Part shown: piece by piece, positions 1 to 6,377 of the stretch
Layout of the letters: each line of letters starts with the position of its first letter
Position numbering within the stretch: the first letter of the stretch is position 1
Source: Archangiaceae bacterium
GTDB taxonomy: Bacteria; Myxococcota; Myxococcia; Myxococcales; Myxococcaceae
Assembly (NCBI GenBank): GCA_023248915.1
Contig: JAHFDQ010000024.1
Coordinates: 11,608 to 23,296, forward strand
Reading direction: 5' to 3'
Length of the DNA stretch: 11,689 nucleotides
Translations under genes and position numbers: made by a program
The notes under the pieces: generated by a model
What the model was told of the DNA's origin: nothing
Seen by the model: the letters and a program-made list of their open reading frames with translations, nothing else
The model's database searches: none

Positions 1-749
1 CCACCAGCCTCTTCGTTCCCATGGTGGCGGGCTGGCTGTCGGTCGCGGGGCGCGGCGCGCTGTCCGTCTCTGCGAAGGCTCGCGCCTGGGTTCGTGCCGT
101 CAGCTTCGACGAGTGGCTCGTGTTCGTGAACTCCGTCGCGGCCGTCGCGGTGATCAGCGCTCCAAGCGTGCCGCACTTCGGCGGCGTCAAGCACTGGTTC
201 CCCTCGATGCCGTTCCTCGCCCTGCTCGCGGGCCAGTCGGCGGCGCGGGCGTCGGACGGGCTCCTCGCGCTCGCCCGCCGCTATCGCCCGAACCTCGGCG
301 AGTGGGCGGCGGCCGGCCCGCTGTTCGGGCTGCTGTTCCTGCCCGCGTTCGTCGCCACCCAACGGGCCTACCCGTTCGGCACCAGCTACTACTCCGAGCT
401 CGCGGGCGGCCTGCCGGGCGCGGCCAGCCTGGGCATGCAGCGGCAGTTCTGGTCGAACAACGTCACCGGCGTCCTCGACTGGCTGAACCAGCACGCCCCG
501 CGCGGAGCCCGGGTCTGGCTGCACGAGGTGAACGGCTACTCGTTTCGCGACTACCAGCGCAACGGCATGCTGCGCGCCGACCTGGCGCCCGCCGGCGGCC
601 CCTTCGACGCGCACCTCGCCGTCTACCAGTACCACCAGGAGTTCAGAGAGCACGAGCTGAACGTCTGGCAGGCCTTCGGCACCCAGAAGCCGGTCGCCGG
701 CCTGTACCTCGACGAGACACCGCAGATCGTGGTGTACCAGCGGCCGTGA
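1..749 (+). CDS. Membrane glycosyltransferase, family-39-like, C-terminal part
   Basis: The reading frame is open at the left edge (first full codon at base 3), so the N-terminal catalytic part lies outside the window. The ATG at 21 is probably internal. Visible hydrophobic segments are around WLVFVNSVAAVAVISAP, WFPSMPFLALLAG and GPLFGLLFLPAFVAT, with the motif PHFGGVKHW between the first two. A soluble tail follows, with TSYYSELAGG, GMQRQFWSNNVTGVLDWLN and a C-terminal GLYLDETPQIVVYQRP. From family memory this arrangement matches the C-terminal half of ArnT/PMT-like (GT39) polyprenyl-phosphate-sugar transferases annotated in Myxococcota, which act in the inner membrane with the tail in the periplasm. 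The sugar and acceptor cannot be told. The stop overlaps the start of the next gene (GTGA, 746-749), which suggests co-transcription and coupled translation. The family call is fairly firm; the missing N-terminus with its acidic catalytic residues prevents confirmation. Confidence 0.75.
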   Translation, partial: TSLFVPMVAGWLSVAGRGALSVSAKARAWVRAVSFDEWLVFVNSVAAVAVISAPSVPHFGGVKHWFPSMPFLALLAGQSAARASDGLLALARRYRPNLGEWAAAGPLFGLLFLPAFVATQRAYPFGTSYYSELAGGLPGAASLGMQRQFWSNNVTGVLDWLNQHAPRGARVWLHEVNGYSFRDYQRNGMLRADLAPAGGPFDAHLAVYQYHQEFREHELNVWQAFGTQKPVAGLYLDETPQIVVYQRP

Positions 750-1894
750 CGCGGGCAACCCTGACGCAGGCGGGAATCGCCCTGACCGCGGCGCTTTGCC
801 TTTCGACCGCGTGCCGCGACTCGAGCGTCAAGGGCAAGGGCTGCCAGAAAGACTCCGACTGCGGCGAGCTCGCAGCGGCTTACCGGTGCGAACCGCAGAC
901 CGGCGCCTGCTTCTGCCGGACGAACGACGCCTGCCTGCCGCGCGAGTTCTGCAACACCGCCGGCTTCTGCCAGGACCGGTCGGGCTGTGAAAAGAGCTCG
1001 GACTGCCTCGACCCCGGCCTGTTCTGCGACACTGCCTCGGGCAGCTGCCTGTCCAAGGGCCGCTGCACCGCCGACCTGCACTGCCCGCTCGGGCAGGTGT
1101 GCGACCTGGCCCGTTCGTCCTGCGTGGACGGCTGCCACACTAACGGCGACTGCGGCGGCGCTTCCTGCCGGTGCGGCGACCAACCCTGCGCCTGTGCCGG
1201 CCTGTCCCCCGCCGAGGTCTCGGCCTGCCCGCTGGGCACCTGCGACCCCGGCTTCTGCGCCGACGACTCGTACTGCGCCTTCGGCGAGCAGTGCGGGGTG
1301 CGACCCGACGCGGGCACCCTGCCCCAGTGTTACAGCGACTTCGACCCGGTGCACCGCCCTTACTGCGCCAACTGTACCTTCGGCGGAGGCGTCGAAATCT
1401 GCGGCAGCGGGCCGAACTACTGCATCATCGACACCCAGCACCCGGGCAACTACTTCTGCGGCGCCGACTGCTCGTCGGGCCAGTCCTGCCCGCGCGGCTA
1501 CAAGTGTTCGGACATCATCGTCGTCTACACCCGCTGGAAGTGCACCGCCGCCAACCCCGCCTGCCCGCCCGACCCTTCCCTGCCTTGCGCGAGCGACGCC
1601 GACTGCAAGCGCGGAGGCAACTGCGTCAAACCGGCGGGCCAGGCCACGGGCACCTGCGCCGGGAAGTGCCGCATTCGAGAGGGCGCGTCGGAAGGCTTCT
1701 GCAGTTGCCAGGTCGACCCCGACTGCGCCCAGGAAACGTGCAGCGCCGGCGAGTGTTCCATCTCGCGAAAGCCCTGCGTCACCGAGCAGGACTGCCGCGC
1801 CATCCACTGCGTCGATTTCAACAATGCCGGTGGTTGTCTCATCGGCCAGAACTGCACCCCCGGCAACGGGCTGACGTGCCTCGAGGTGCAGTAG
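746..1894 (+). CDS. Cysteine-rich putative lipoprotein with Cx5C repeats
   Basis: The protein has 382 residues from a GTG at 746 that overlaps the stop of the upstream glycosyltransferase. The start was chosen because the residues that follow form a signal sequence: hydrophobic AGIALTAALCLS, then the lipobox-like LSTAC with the modified cysteine at residue 23. Export and lipid anchoring are therefore inferred; the lipobox fits the general pattern but has Ser rather than Leu at -3. I count 56 cysteines in all, about 15% of the mature chain. Many sit in a repeated Cx5C unit with acidic residues before the second Cys, for example CQKDSDC (33-39), CEKSSDC (81-87), CHTNGDC (130-136), CASDADC (281-287), CQVDPDC (321-327) and CVTEQDC (344-350). 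Such disulfide-rich repeat proteins are common in myxobacteria; their function is generally unknown. No enzymatic motif is visible. It ends 4 bp before the convergent dehydrogenase gene. Confidence 0.82.
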   Translation: MTRATLTQAGIALTAALCLSTACRDSSVKGKGCQKDSDCGELAAAYRCEPQTGACFCRTNDACLPREFCNTAGFCQDRSGCEKSSDCLDPGLFCDTASGSCLSKGRCTADLHCPLGQVCDLARSSCVDGCHTNGDCGGASCRCGDQPCACAGLSPAEVSACPLGTCDPGFCADDSYCAFGEQCGVRPDAGTLPQCYSDFDPVHRPYCANCTFGGGVEICGSGPNYCIIDTQHPGNYFCGADCSSGQSCPRGYKCSDIIVVYTRWKCTAANPACPPDPSLPCASDADCKRGGNCVKPAGQATGTCAGKCRIREGASEGFCSCQVDPDCAQETCSAGECSISRKPCVTEQDCRAIHCVDFNNAGGCLIGQNCTPGNGLTCLEVQ

Positions 1895-1898
1895 GCCT

Positions 1899-3071
1899 TC
1901 AGAACGAGTCGCGCAGGGCGCCCAACAGGTCTGCCTTGCTGCACTTGCGCGGGCTGGGCTGCTGCCAGCCTTCGGCCAGGGCCTCGTCGGCCACGGGCCC
2001 CAGGTCGTCCTCGGCGACCTCCAGCTCGCCGAGCCGCTTGGGCACGGGCAACGCCGCGACCAGGCGGCGAATCCGTTCGATGGCGTTGCCGGCGAGCACC
2101 TCTTGCCGCGAGAGCGAGTTGTCGCCGAGCGCCACCGCGACCCGGGCCAGTCGGGCGGTGGTGGCCCCCCGGTTGAGCTCGAGCACCGAGGTCAGCACCA
2201 CTCCAGCGAACAGCCCGTGCGGCGCCTTCGAGCGGGAAGCCAAAGCGTGCGCCAGCGCCCGGCAGGCGCCGAGCCCCTTCTCGGCGGCCATGCCCGCTTC
2301 GAGCGAGGCGACCAAGAGGTCCGAGAGCGCCGAAACGTCCCTCGGCCGCAGCACCGAGACAGGGAGCGACCGCGCCACCCGGCCCACGCCGTCGATGGCC
2401 AGCGCGTCGGCCAGGGGGTGGAAGCCACCGGACAGGTAGGCCTCGACGCACGAGGCAAAGGCTTCGAGGCCCGCGACCGCGAGCTGTTCGGCGGTGAGGC
2501 CGAGGCACAGGTCGGCATCGCAGACCGCCAACCGGGGCAACAGATGAGCATTCGACACCCGCAGGCGCCGGCCGCTCTCGAGGGAGGCGACCGCGGTGCC
2601 GTTCACTTCCGTCCCCGCCCCTGGCGCGGTCGGCACCGCCACCACCGGCGGCGCCGAGGACAGGTCGATTCCGTCGGCCGCCTTGAATCGTTCGAGCGGA
2701 CCGGGGCTCGCCGCCAGCGCCGCCACCCACTTCGCAGCGTCGAGGGCCGCACCCCCGCCCACCCCGACCACCCTGCCGAAGCCTCCGGCGCGAAACCGCT
2801 CGGCCCCCTTCGAGAGCGCCTTCTCGTGCAGGCTCGCCTCGGCCCACGTCTCGCACCCGACGCCCGCCCGGCCGAGCTCTTCCGCTACCCTCGCGGCGAG
2901 ACCCGCCTTCGCCACGCCCGGGTCTGTCACCACCAGCGCCCGGCCGGAACCCAGGGCGCCCACCGCCGCGCTCAGCCTCCGCAGCGCCCCGGGGCCGAAG
3001 AAGATCTTCGTCGGGAACGTCATCTCGGCCACGCGCGCTTCAGGGGGCAGGTCGGCTGGCGTCAATTTCAT
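1899..3071 (-). CDS. Iron-alcohol-dehydrogenase family protein with degenerate metal site
   Basis: The product has 390 residues, the usual length for group III (iron-type) alcohol dehydrogenases. Family marks are FGPGAL (25-30), VVTDPGVAKAG (47-57), the dinucleotide loop GGGAALDAAK (105-114) and PTAPGAGTEV (147-156). The metal site is abnormal. Aligned by eye to E. coli FucO (Asp196, His200, His263, His277), the equivalents are Glu203, Ser207, Arg271 and His285; the catalytic-region histidine (FucO His267) is kept as His275. It may therefore work without metal, as maleylacetate reductases of this family do, or be a pseudoenzyme. The ATG at 3071 overlaps the aldehyde dehydrogenase stop (ATGA), so the two are probably coupled. 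A strong GGAGGA abuts this ATG; a TTG two codons later (3065) would have better spacing, so the exact start is uncertain. The likely role is NAD(P)-linked alcohol or aldehyde conversion paired with its neighbour; the substrate is unknown. Confidence 0.85.
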   Translation of the reverse strand: MKLTPADLPPEARVAEMTFPTKIFFGPGALRRLSAAVGALGSGRALVVTDPGVAKAGLAARVAEELGRAGVGCETWAEASLHEKALSKGAERFRAGGFGRVVGVGGGAALDAAKWVAALAASPGPLERFKAADGIDLSSAPPVVAVPTAPGAGTEVNGTAVASLESGRRLRVSNAHLLPRLAVCDADLCLGLTAEQLAVAGLEAFASCVEAYLSGGFHPLADALAIDGVGRVARSLPVSVLRPRDVSALSDLLVASLEAGMAAEKGLGACRALAHALASRSKAPHGLFAGVVLTSVLELNRGATTARLARVAVALGDNSLSRQEVLAGNAIERIRRLVAALPVPKRLGELEVAEDDLGPVADEALAEGWQQPSPRKCSKADLLGALRDSF

Positions 3072-4564
3072 TCCTCCGCGGGCAGCTTGGTCCAGATTGT
3101 CTTCGTCTCGAGGAAGCCGTCGAGCGCGTGGTGCGACAGGTCGCGCCCCCAGCCCGATTCCTTGAAGCCGCCGAACGGGGCCGCGTCGTCGAACTGGTTG
3201 AAGCAGTTGATCCAGACGACGCCGCTCTTCACCTTGCGCGCCAGGGCGTGCGCCTTCGCGGTGTCGCGGGTCCACAGCGAGGCGGCGAGGCCGTAGGGCG
3301 TGCCGTTGGCGATGGACAGCGCCTCGGCGTCGGAGCTGAAGCGCAGGCAGGCGAGCACCGGGCCGAAGATCTCTTCCTGCGCGATCTTCATCGAGGGCTT
3401 CACCTCGGCGAAGACCGTCGGCCGGACGAAGGCCCCCTTCGCCTTCGCCCCTTCCGCGTCGCGTTCGCCGCCGGCGAGCAATTTCGCGCCCTGCTCTCGC
3501 CCGCTGGCGACGTAGCCGAGCACGGTGTTCATCTGCGCCAGGCTCACCTGCGAACCCATCTCGGTCTTCGGGTCGAGCGGGTCGCCCACCACCATCGCCT
3601 TGGCCCTCGCGACCAGACGGCCCACGAATTCGTCGTACGCCTTCTCGTGCACCAGCACCCGCGAGCCCGCGTTGCACACCTCGCCCTTGTTCCCGAAGAT
3701 GCCCCAGAAGCAGGCCTCGACTGCCGCGTCGAGGTCGGCGTCGGCGAAGACGATCTGCGGGCTCTTGCCCCCCAGCTCGAGCGTCAGCTTCTTCAGGTTG
3801 GTGTCTGCCGACGCGTGCACCAGGCGCCGGGCCGTCCGCGTCGACCCGGTGAAGCTGATCTTCGCCACGTCGGGGTGGCGGGCCAGCGCCTCGCCGGCGG
3901 GGGCTCCGTAGCCCGGCACGACGTTGAGCACGCCCTCGGGCAGCCCCGCCTCGCGCGCCAGCTCGGCCAACTTCAGGGCGGTCAGCGGCGTCAGCTCGGA
4001 AGGCTTCAGCACCACCGTGCACCCGGCGACGAGCGCCGGCCCCAGCTTCCAGGCCGTCAGCGACAAGGGGAAGTTCCACGGGACGATGGCTCCCACCACG
4101 CCGATGGGCTCGCGCACGACGTAGGTGTGGAAGGGCCCGCCGACGGGCAGCACCTCGCCCAGAATCTTGTTGGCCCACTCCGAGTAGTAGGCCAGCGTCG
4201 CCGAGGCCGGGCCGACGTCGGCGCGCAGCGCGTCCTTGAACGTCTTGCCGTTGTTCATCGACTCGAGCAGGGCAAGTTCTTCCCGGCGCTGCCACACCAG
4301 ATCGGCCAGCTTGCGCAGGGTGCGGCCTCGCGCGGTGGGGTTCAGCTTCGGCCAGGGGCCTTTGTCGAACGCCTTCTTGGCGGCTTGGACCGCCGCGTCG
4401 ACGTCGGAAGGCCCCGCCGCGGGGGCGTCGCAGATCTTCTCGCCCGTCGCCGGGTTCACCACGGGGAGCGACCCGCCCTCGACGGGCCCGACGAACTTGC
4501 CGTCGATGAAGAGCTGTAGTGGCGGCAGCTTCGGAGTCAGAGTGCGGGGATCGACCATCGCCAT
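3068..4564 (-). CDS. NAD(P)-dependent aldehyde dehydrogenase
   Basis: This is a full-length member of the classical ALDH superfamily (498 residues from the chosen start), a soluble enzyme oxidising an aldehyde to the acid with NAD(P)+. Numbered from the ATG at 4564, the key residues are all present: Asn164 in VPWNFP, the glycine motif FTGSTRTARR (238-247), general base Glu263 in LELGGKSP, nucleophile Cys297 in GNKGEVCNAGSR, and Glu398 in EEIFGPV. The N-terminal LFIDGKFV and VVNPATGE strands are typical of the ALDH2/betaine-aldehyde-dehydrogenase type. The frame stays open to a GTG at 4573, but a GAGGTGA Shine-Dalgarno (4570-4576) is best spaced for the ATG at 4564; an ATG at 4558 is also possible. 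It is the first gene of an operon with the alcohol-dehydrogenase family gene. The order aldehyde then alcohol dehydrogenase recalls gbsA-gbsB of Bacillus choline oxidation, but nothing here proves that substrate. Confidence 0.95.
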   Translation of the reverse strand: MAMVDPRTLTPKLPPLQLFIDGKFVGPVEGGSLPVVNPATGEKICDAPAAGPSDVDAAVQAAKKAFDKGPWPKLNPTARGRTLRKLADLVWQRREELALLESMNNGKTFKDALRADVGPASATLAYYSEWANKILGEVLPVGGPFHTYVVREPIGVVGAIVPWNFPLSLTAWKLGPALVAGCTVVLKPSELTPLTALKLAELAREAGLPEGVLNVVPGYGAPAGEALARHPDVAKISFTGSTRTARRLVHASADTNLKKLTLELGGKSPQIVFADADLDAAVEACFWGIFGNKGEVCNAGSRVLVHEKAYDEFVGRLVARAKAMVVGDPLDPKTEMGSQVSLAQMNTVLGYVASGREQGAKLLAGGERDAEGAKAKGAFVRPTVFAEVKPSMKIAQEEIFGPVLACLRFSSDAEALSIANGTPYGLAASLWTRDTAKAHALARKVKSGVVWINCFNQFDDAAPFGGFKESGWGRDLSHHALDGFLETKTIWTKLPAEE

Positions 4565-4569
4565 CGGCA

Positions 4570-4576
4570 TCACCTC
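4570..4576 (-). promoter_or_regulatory. Ribosome binding site of the aldehyde dehydrogenase
   Basis: Read on the minus strand this is GAGGTGA. Measured from GAGG it is 8 nt from the ATG at 4564, zero to two bases from the upstream GTG/ATG, and 14 nt from the ATG at 4558. It therefore favours the start at 4564. Confidence 0.55.
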
Positions 4577-4703
4577 AAAGAATGGAAAGTGGCTCGCCGC
4601 GATGTAGGTCTGCGGCGTCGGACTCTAAGCACCAGGCCCCGACTCGGCAACACTCGTTGCGGTGGCTGTAGGTGACCCCCCGACAGGGTCTCCTCTGCCT
4701 CAG

Positions 4704-4732
4704 CGGGGGCCGGCGAATCGGCCTCGGGGGCC
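4704..4732. promoter_or_regulatory. Operator-like direct and inverted repeat upstream of the hydrolase promoter
   Basis: The octamer CGGGGGCC occurs at 4704-4711 and again at 4725-4732, 21 bp apart (two helical turns), and the second copy touches the putative -35 region. Between them lies a perfect inverted repeat GGCCG-N6-CGGCC (4708-4723). The arrangement would suit a dimeric regulator, but short G/C repeats arise easily in such GC-rich DNA, so this is only a candidate. Confidence 0.2.
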
Positions 4733-4733
4733 T

Positions 4734-4763
4734 TTGGTCGAGTGCGGGGCGGCCGGCTACAAT
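4734..4763 (+). promoter_or_regulatory. Possible sigma-70-type promoter for the hydrolase operon
   Basis: TACAAT (4758-4763) matches the -10 consensus at five of six positions. It lies 18 bp downstream of TTGGTC (4734-4739), which matches the -35 consensus at only three. Transcription would begin near 4770, leaving a leader of about 20-30 bases before the hydrolase start at 4793 or 4802. It is the only AT-leaning hexamer of this quality that I found in the divergent intergenic region. Confidence 0.35.
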
Positions 4764-4792
4764 GTGAATGAGGCTCGCGGCCAAGCCGTTGG

Positions 4793-5605
4793 GTGAAGGC
4801 GATGAACCCGTTGGTGTTGCAGTATCGAAGGCTGAAACGACAGATCTCTGATCTGCGCGGCTACTTCGACTTCGACCGCCGGGGCAATGACATCGTCCGG
4901 CGCACCGACTTCTCGCACTGTCCGCGGCCGGTCTTGCTGCTCTACGGCTTCTTCTCGACGCGGCGCACCTTCGAAGTGCTCGAGCGCCGGCTGCGCCGTG
5001 ACTCGTACTGCGTCTGGTCGATCAACTTGGGCGGCCTGTTCGACGCCTTCAACACCCATGGCATCGACGAGAGCGCCGAGAAGGTGCGCGAGAAGGTCGA
5101 AAGGCTCTACGCGCGCTACCCCGACATGGGGCCGCTGTCCATCATCGGCCACTCGAAGGGCGGGCTGATCGGCCGCTACTACATCAAGCGGCTCGGCGGG
5201 GACCGCCGCGTGAAGAGCCTCATCACCCTCGGCACGCCGCACAACGGGTCGTCGACCGCGTACCTGGGAGTGCTGACCGCGGGAATCCTGTCGAAGAGCG
5301 TCTGGCAGATGACGCCGATGTCGCCCTTCATCCGTCGCCTGAAGATCGGCGCCTTCCCGCGCAGCGTGCGCTTCGTGTCGATGTACTCGAAGCAGGACAA
5401 GGCCAGCCCGTTCCCCTGTTGCATTCTCGAGGACAACGGCACGAACAACCTGTTCAACGTCGAGCTGCAGGGAGTCGCCCACCGCGACTTCCTGCTCAAG
5501 CGCTCGGTGTACGAAGTCATCCGGCGCGAGCTGGCCTTGGGGTACGGCGACCCGGTGCCCGACCTACGCATCGCTCCGAATCGGCTCTTGAACCCGGTAC
5601 CCTAG
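4793..5605 (+). CDS. Alpha/beta-hydrolase fold lipase/esterase-like protein
   Basis: The protein has 270 residues from a GTG at 4793; an ATG three codons later (4802) is an alternative, and neither has an ideal ribosome site. The fold is recognisable: the strand and oxyanion region VLLLYGFFSTRRTF (47-60), the nucleophile elbow GHSKGG (119-124, Ser121), the strand LITLGTPHNGSS (143-154) typical of triacylglycerol-lipase and PGAP1-like hydrolases, a likely acid at Asp202 in YSKQDKASP, and a likely catalytic His230 in GVAHRDFL. It probably cleaves an ester, but the substrate cannot be inferred. There is no signal peptide or clear membrane segment; the N-terminus is basic (RRLKRQ), so a cytoplasmic location is likely. 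The start codon of the next gene lies 7 bp after the stop, so the two form an operon. A promoter candidate lies just upstream. Confidence 0.85.
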   Translation: MKAMNPLVLQYRRLKRQISDLRGYFDFDRRGNDIVRRTDFSHCPRPVLLLYGFFSTRRTFEVLERRLRRDSYCVWSINLGGLFDAFNTHGIDESAEKVREKVERLYARYPDMGPLSIIGHSKGGLIGRYYIKRLGGDRRVKSLITLGTPHNGSSTAYLGVLTAGILSKSVWQMTPMSPFIRRLKIGAFPRSVRFVSMYSKQDKASPFPCCILEDNGTNNLFNVELQGVAHRDFLLKRSVYEVIRRELALGYGDPVPDLRIAPNRLLNPVP

Positions 5606-5612
5606 GGGCGCC

Positions 5613-6062
5613 ATGCCCTCTCGCTGGGACCGCCTCCTCGAAACGAAGCCCGTTCCGGTCATCGAACACCTCGTGTCCGAGGTGGCGAAGTTGGTCGCAG
5701 CCGACCTCGTCGGGTGGCCTCCCTCGATTGGGGAAATTGAGCCGGCGGCCTCGCAGCAGCTCGAAGCGGTGCTCGCGCCAGGCAAGCCGCGCCCGGCCAG
5801 CGGCGTCTTCACCGAGTCGTTCCGCCTCGCGCGCTGGGAACTCGAGCGCGAGACGGCCGCCTACGACGACTACATGCGAAACCGCCGGTGGCTCCAGCAC
5901 GGGCTGGCGCCCGAGGACAAGCCGGCCCTGCTCTTCCTCTGCCGGTGGTTGGTCGAGCAGATGCTGGCGCTCGGCGAGAGCACCGAGGGGCGGGTGAACC
6001 GGCCCCGAATGCTCGACTGCCTCGAGCGAATCGAACGCCACCTGGTCGAGACCCGCGCATGA
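5613..6062 (+). CDS. Conserved-looking hypothetical protein, 149 residues
   Basis: I do not recognise this family. The ATG at 5613 is preceded by AGGGG (5604-5608), a usable ribosome site four bases away, and follows the hydrolase stop by 7 bp, so it is very likely co-transcribed with it. The protein is soluble, without signal peptide or membrane segment, and looks largely helical. Points to search with are WDRLLETKPVPVIEHLVSEV (5-24), WPPSIGEIEP (35-44), the acidic-aromatic helix ARWELERETAAYDDYM (73-88), and RWLVEQMLALG (111-121). There are single cysteines at 110 and 136, and no catalytic or metal-binding motif is apparent. G/C at third codon positions is high throughout, which supports real coding. 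Its stop overlaps an ATG (ATGA, 6059-6062) that begins the decayed segment downstream, so the operon may once have continued. Confidence 0.8.
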   Translation: MPSRWDRLLETKPVPVIEHLVSEVAKLVAADLVGWPPSIGEIEPAASQQLEAVLAPGKPRPASGVFTESFRLARWELERETAAYDDYMRNRRWLQHGLAPEDKPALLFLCRWLVEQMLALGESTEGRVNRPRMLDCLERIERHLVETRA

Positions 6063-6312
6063 TTCTCTCGGAAATCAGAACTTCGGGCGTACCGGCCGTT
6101 CTCGCCAGCGTGGTCGCCGGACGCCAGCGCACCGGGCACCACTGTTCCAACGGGTGCGCCGTCGATAGCTCCCAGGGCCCTGCTCGCACGGCGCATTCAG
6201 GACGACGCCAAGCGGCCGCAGATCAAAAGAAGGAGGACAGGTCGGCAGTGTCCAGACTTTCGCCGCCAAGGGCCACACCTACTACGTCGTCGACGAGGAC
6301 ACTCATTCTGCT
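6059..6312 (+). pseudogene. Probable decayed or frameshifted gene fragment in the gap between convergent genes
   Basis: The 315 bases between the hypothetical gene and the giant repeat gene hold no intact gene, but protein-like stretches appear in three successive plus frames. From the ATG at 6059, overlapping the previous stop, the frame reads MILSEIRTSGVPAVLASVV. About 6177-6227, in the next frame, reads ALLARRIQDDAKRPQIK. About 6259-6312, in the frame after that, reads FAAKGHTYYVVDEDTHSA with C or G at nearly all third positions from 6259 to 6300. Each step is one frame forward, as two single-base insertions (or two-base losses) would give. I cannot name the ancestor. Alternatives are that the frame-2 reading is an intact but odd short gene, that the region is non-coding, or that sequencing errors broke a real gene. 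No clear terminator hairpin was seen here. Confidence 0.3.
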
Positions 6313-6377
6313 CGCGTGGGCGCTTCAATGCCGGCCGTACGACGCCAGGGTGGCACCAGCCGTCCTCGCGCCTTTGC

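Noticed and set aside
113..745. N-terminal extension of the cysteine-rich lipoprotein frame
   Set aside because: It is an Arg/Pro-rich shadow of the glycosyltransferase frame; the signal sequence and lipobox begin at the GTG at 746.
1890..1905. Bidirectional terminator between the convergent genes
   Set aside because: Only 4 bp separate the two stops and I found no hairpin followed by a T run; any terminator would have to lie within coding sequence.
1899..4295. 798-codon minus frame that could be read as a fusion ending in the alcohol-dehydrogenase domain
   Set aside because: The part above 3071 is merely an out-of-frame reading of the aldehyde dehydrogenase, which has all catalytic motifs in its own frame. 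The true start is at the ATGA overlap.
3128..4519. 463-codon plus frame opposite the aldehyde dehydrogenase
   Set aside because: Antisense shadow with no domain; the minus-strand enzyme is unambiguous.
4574..4700. Promoter for the aldehyde dehydrogenase operon (minus strand, TACATC-like -10)
   Set aside because: The hexamers match consensus too poorly, and no sigma-54 GG/GC element was seen; not reported as a feature.
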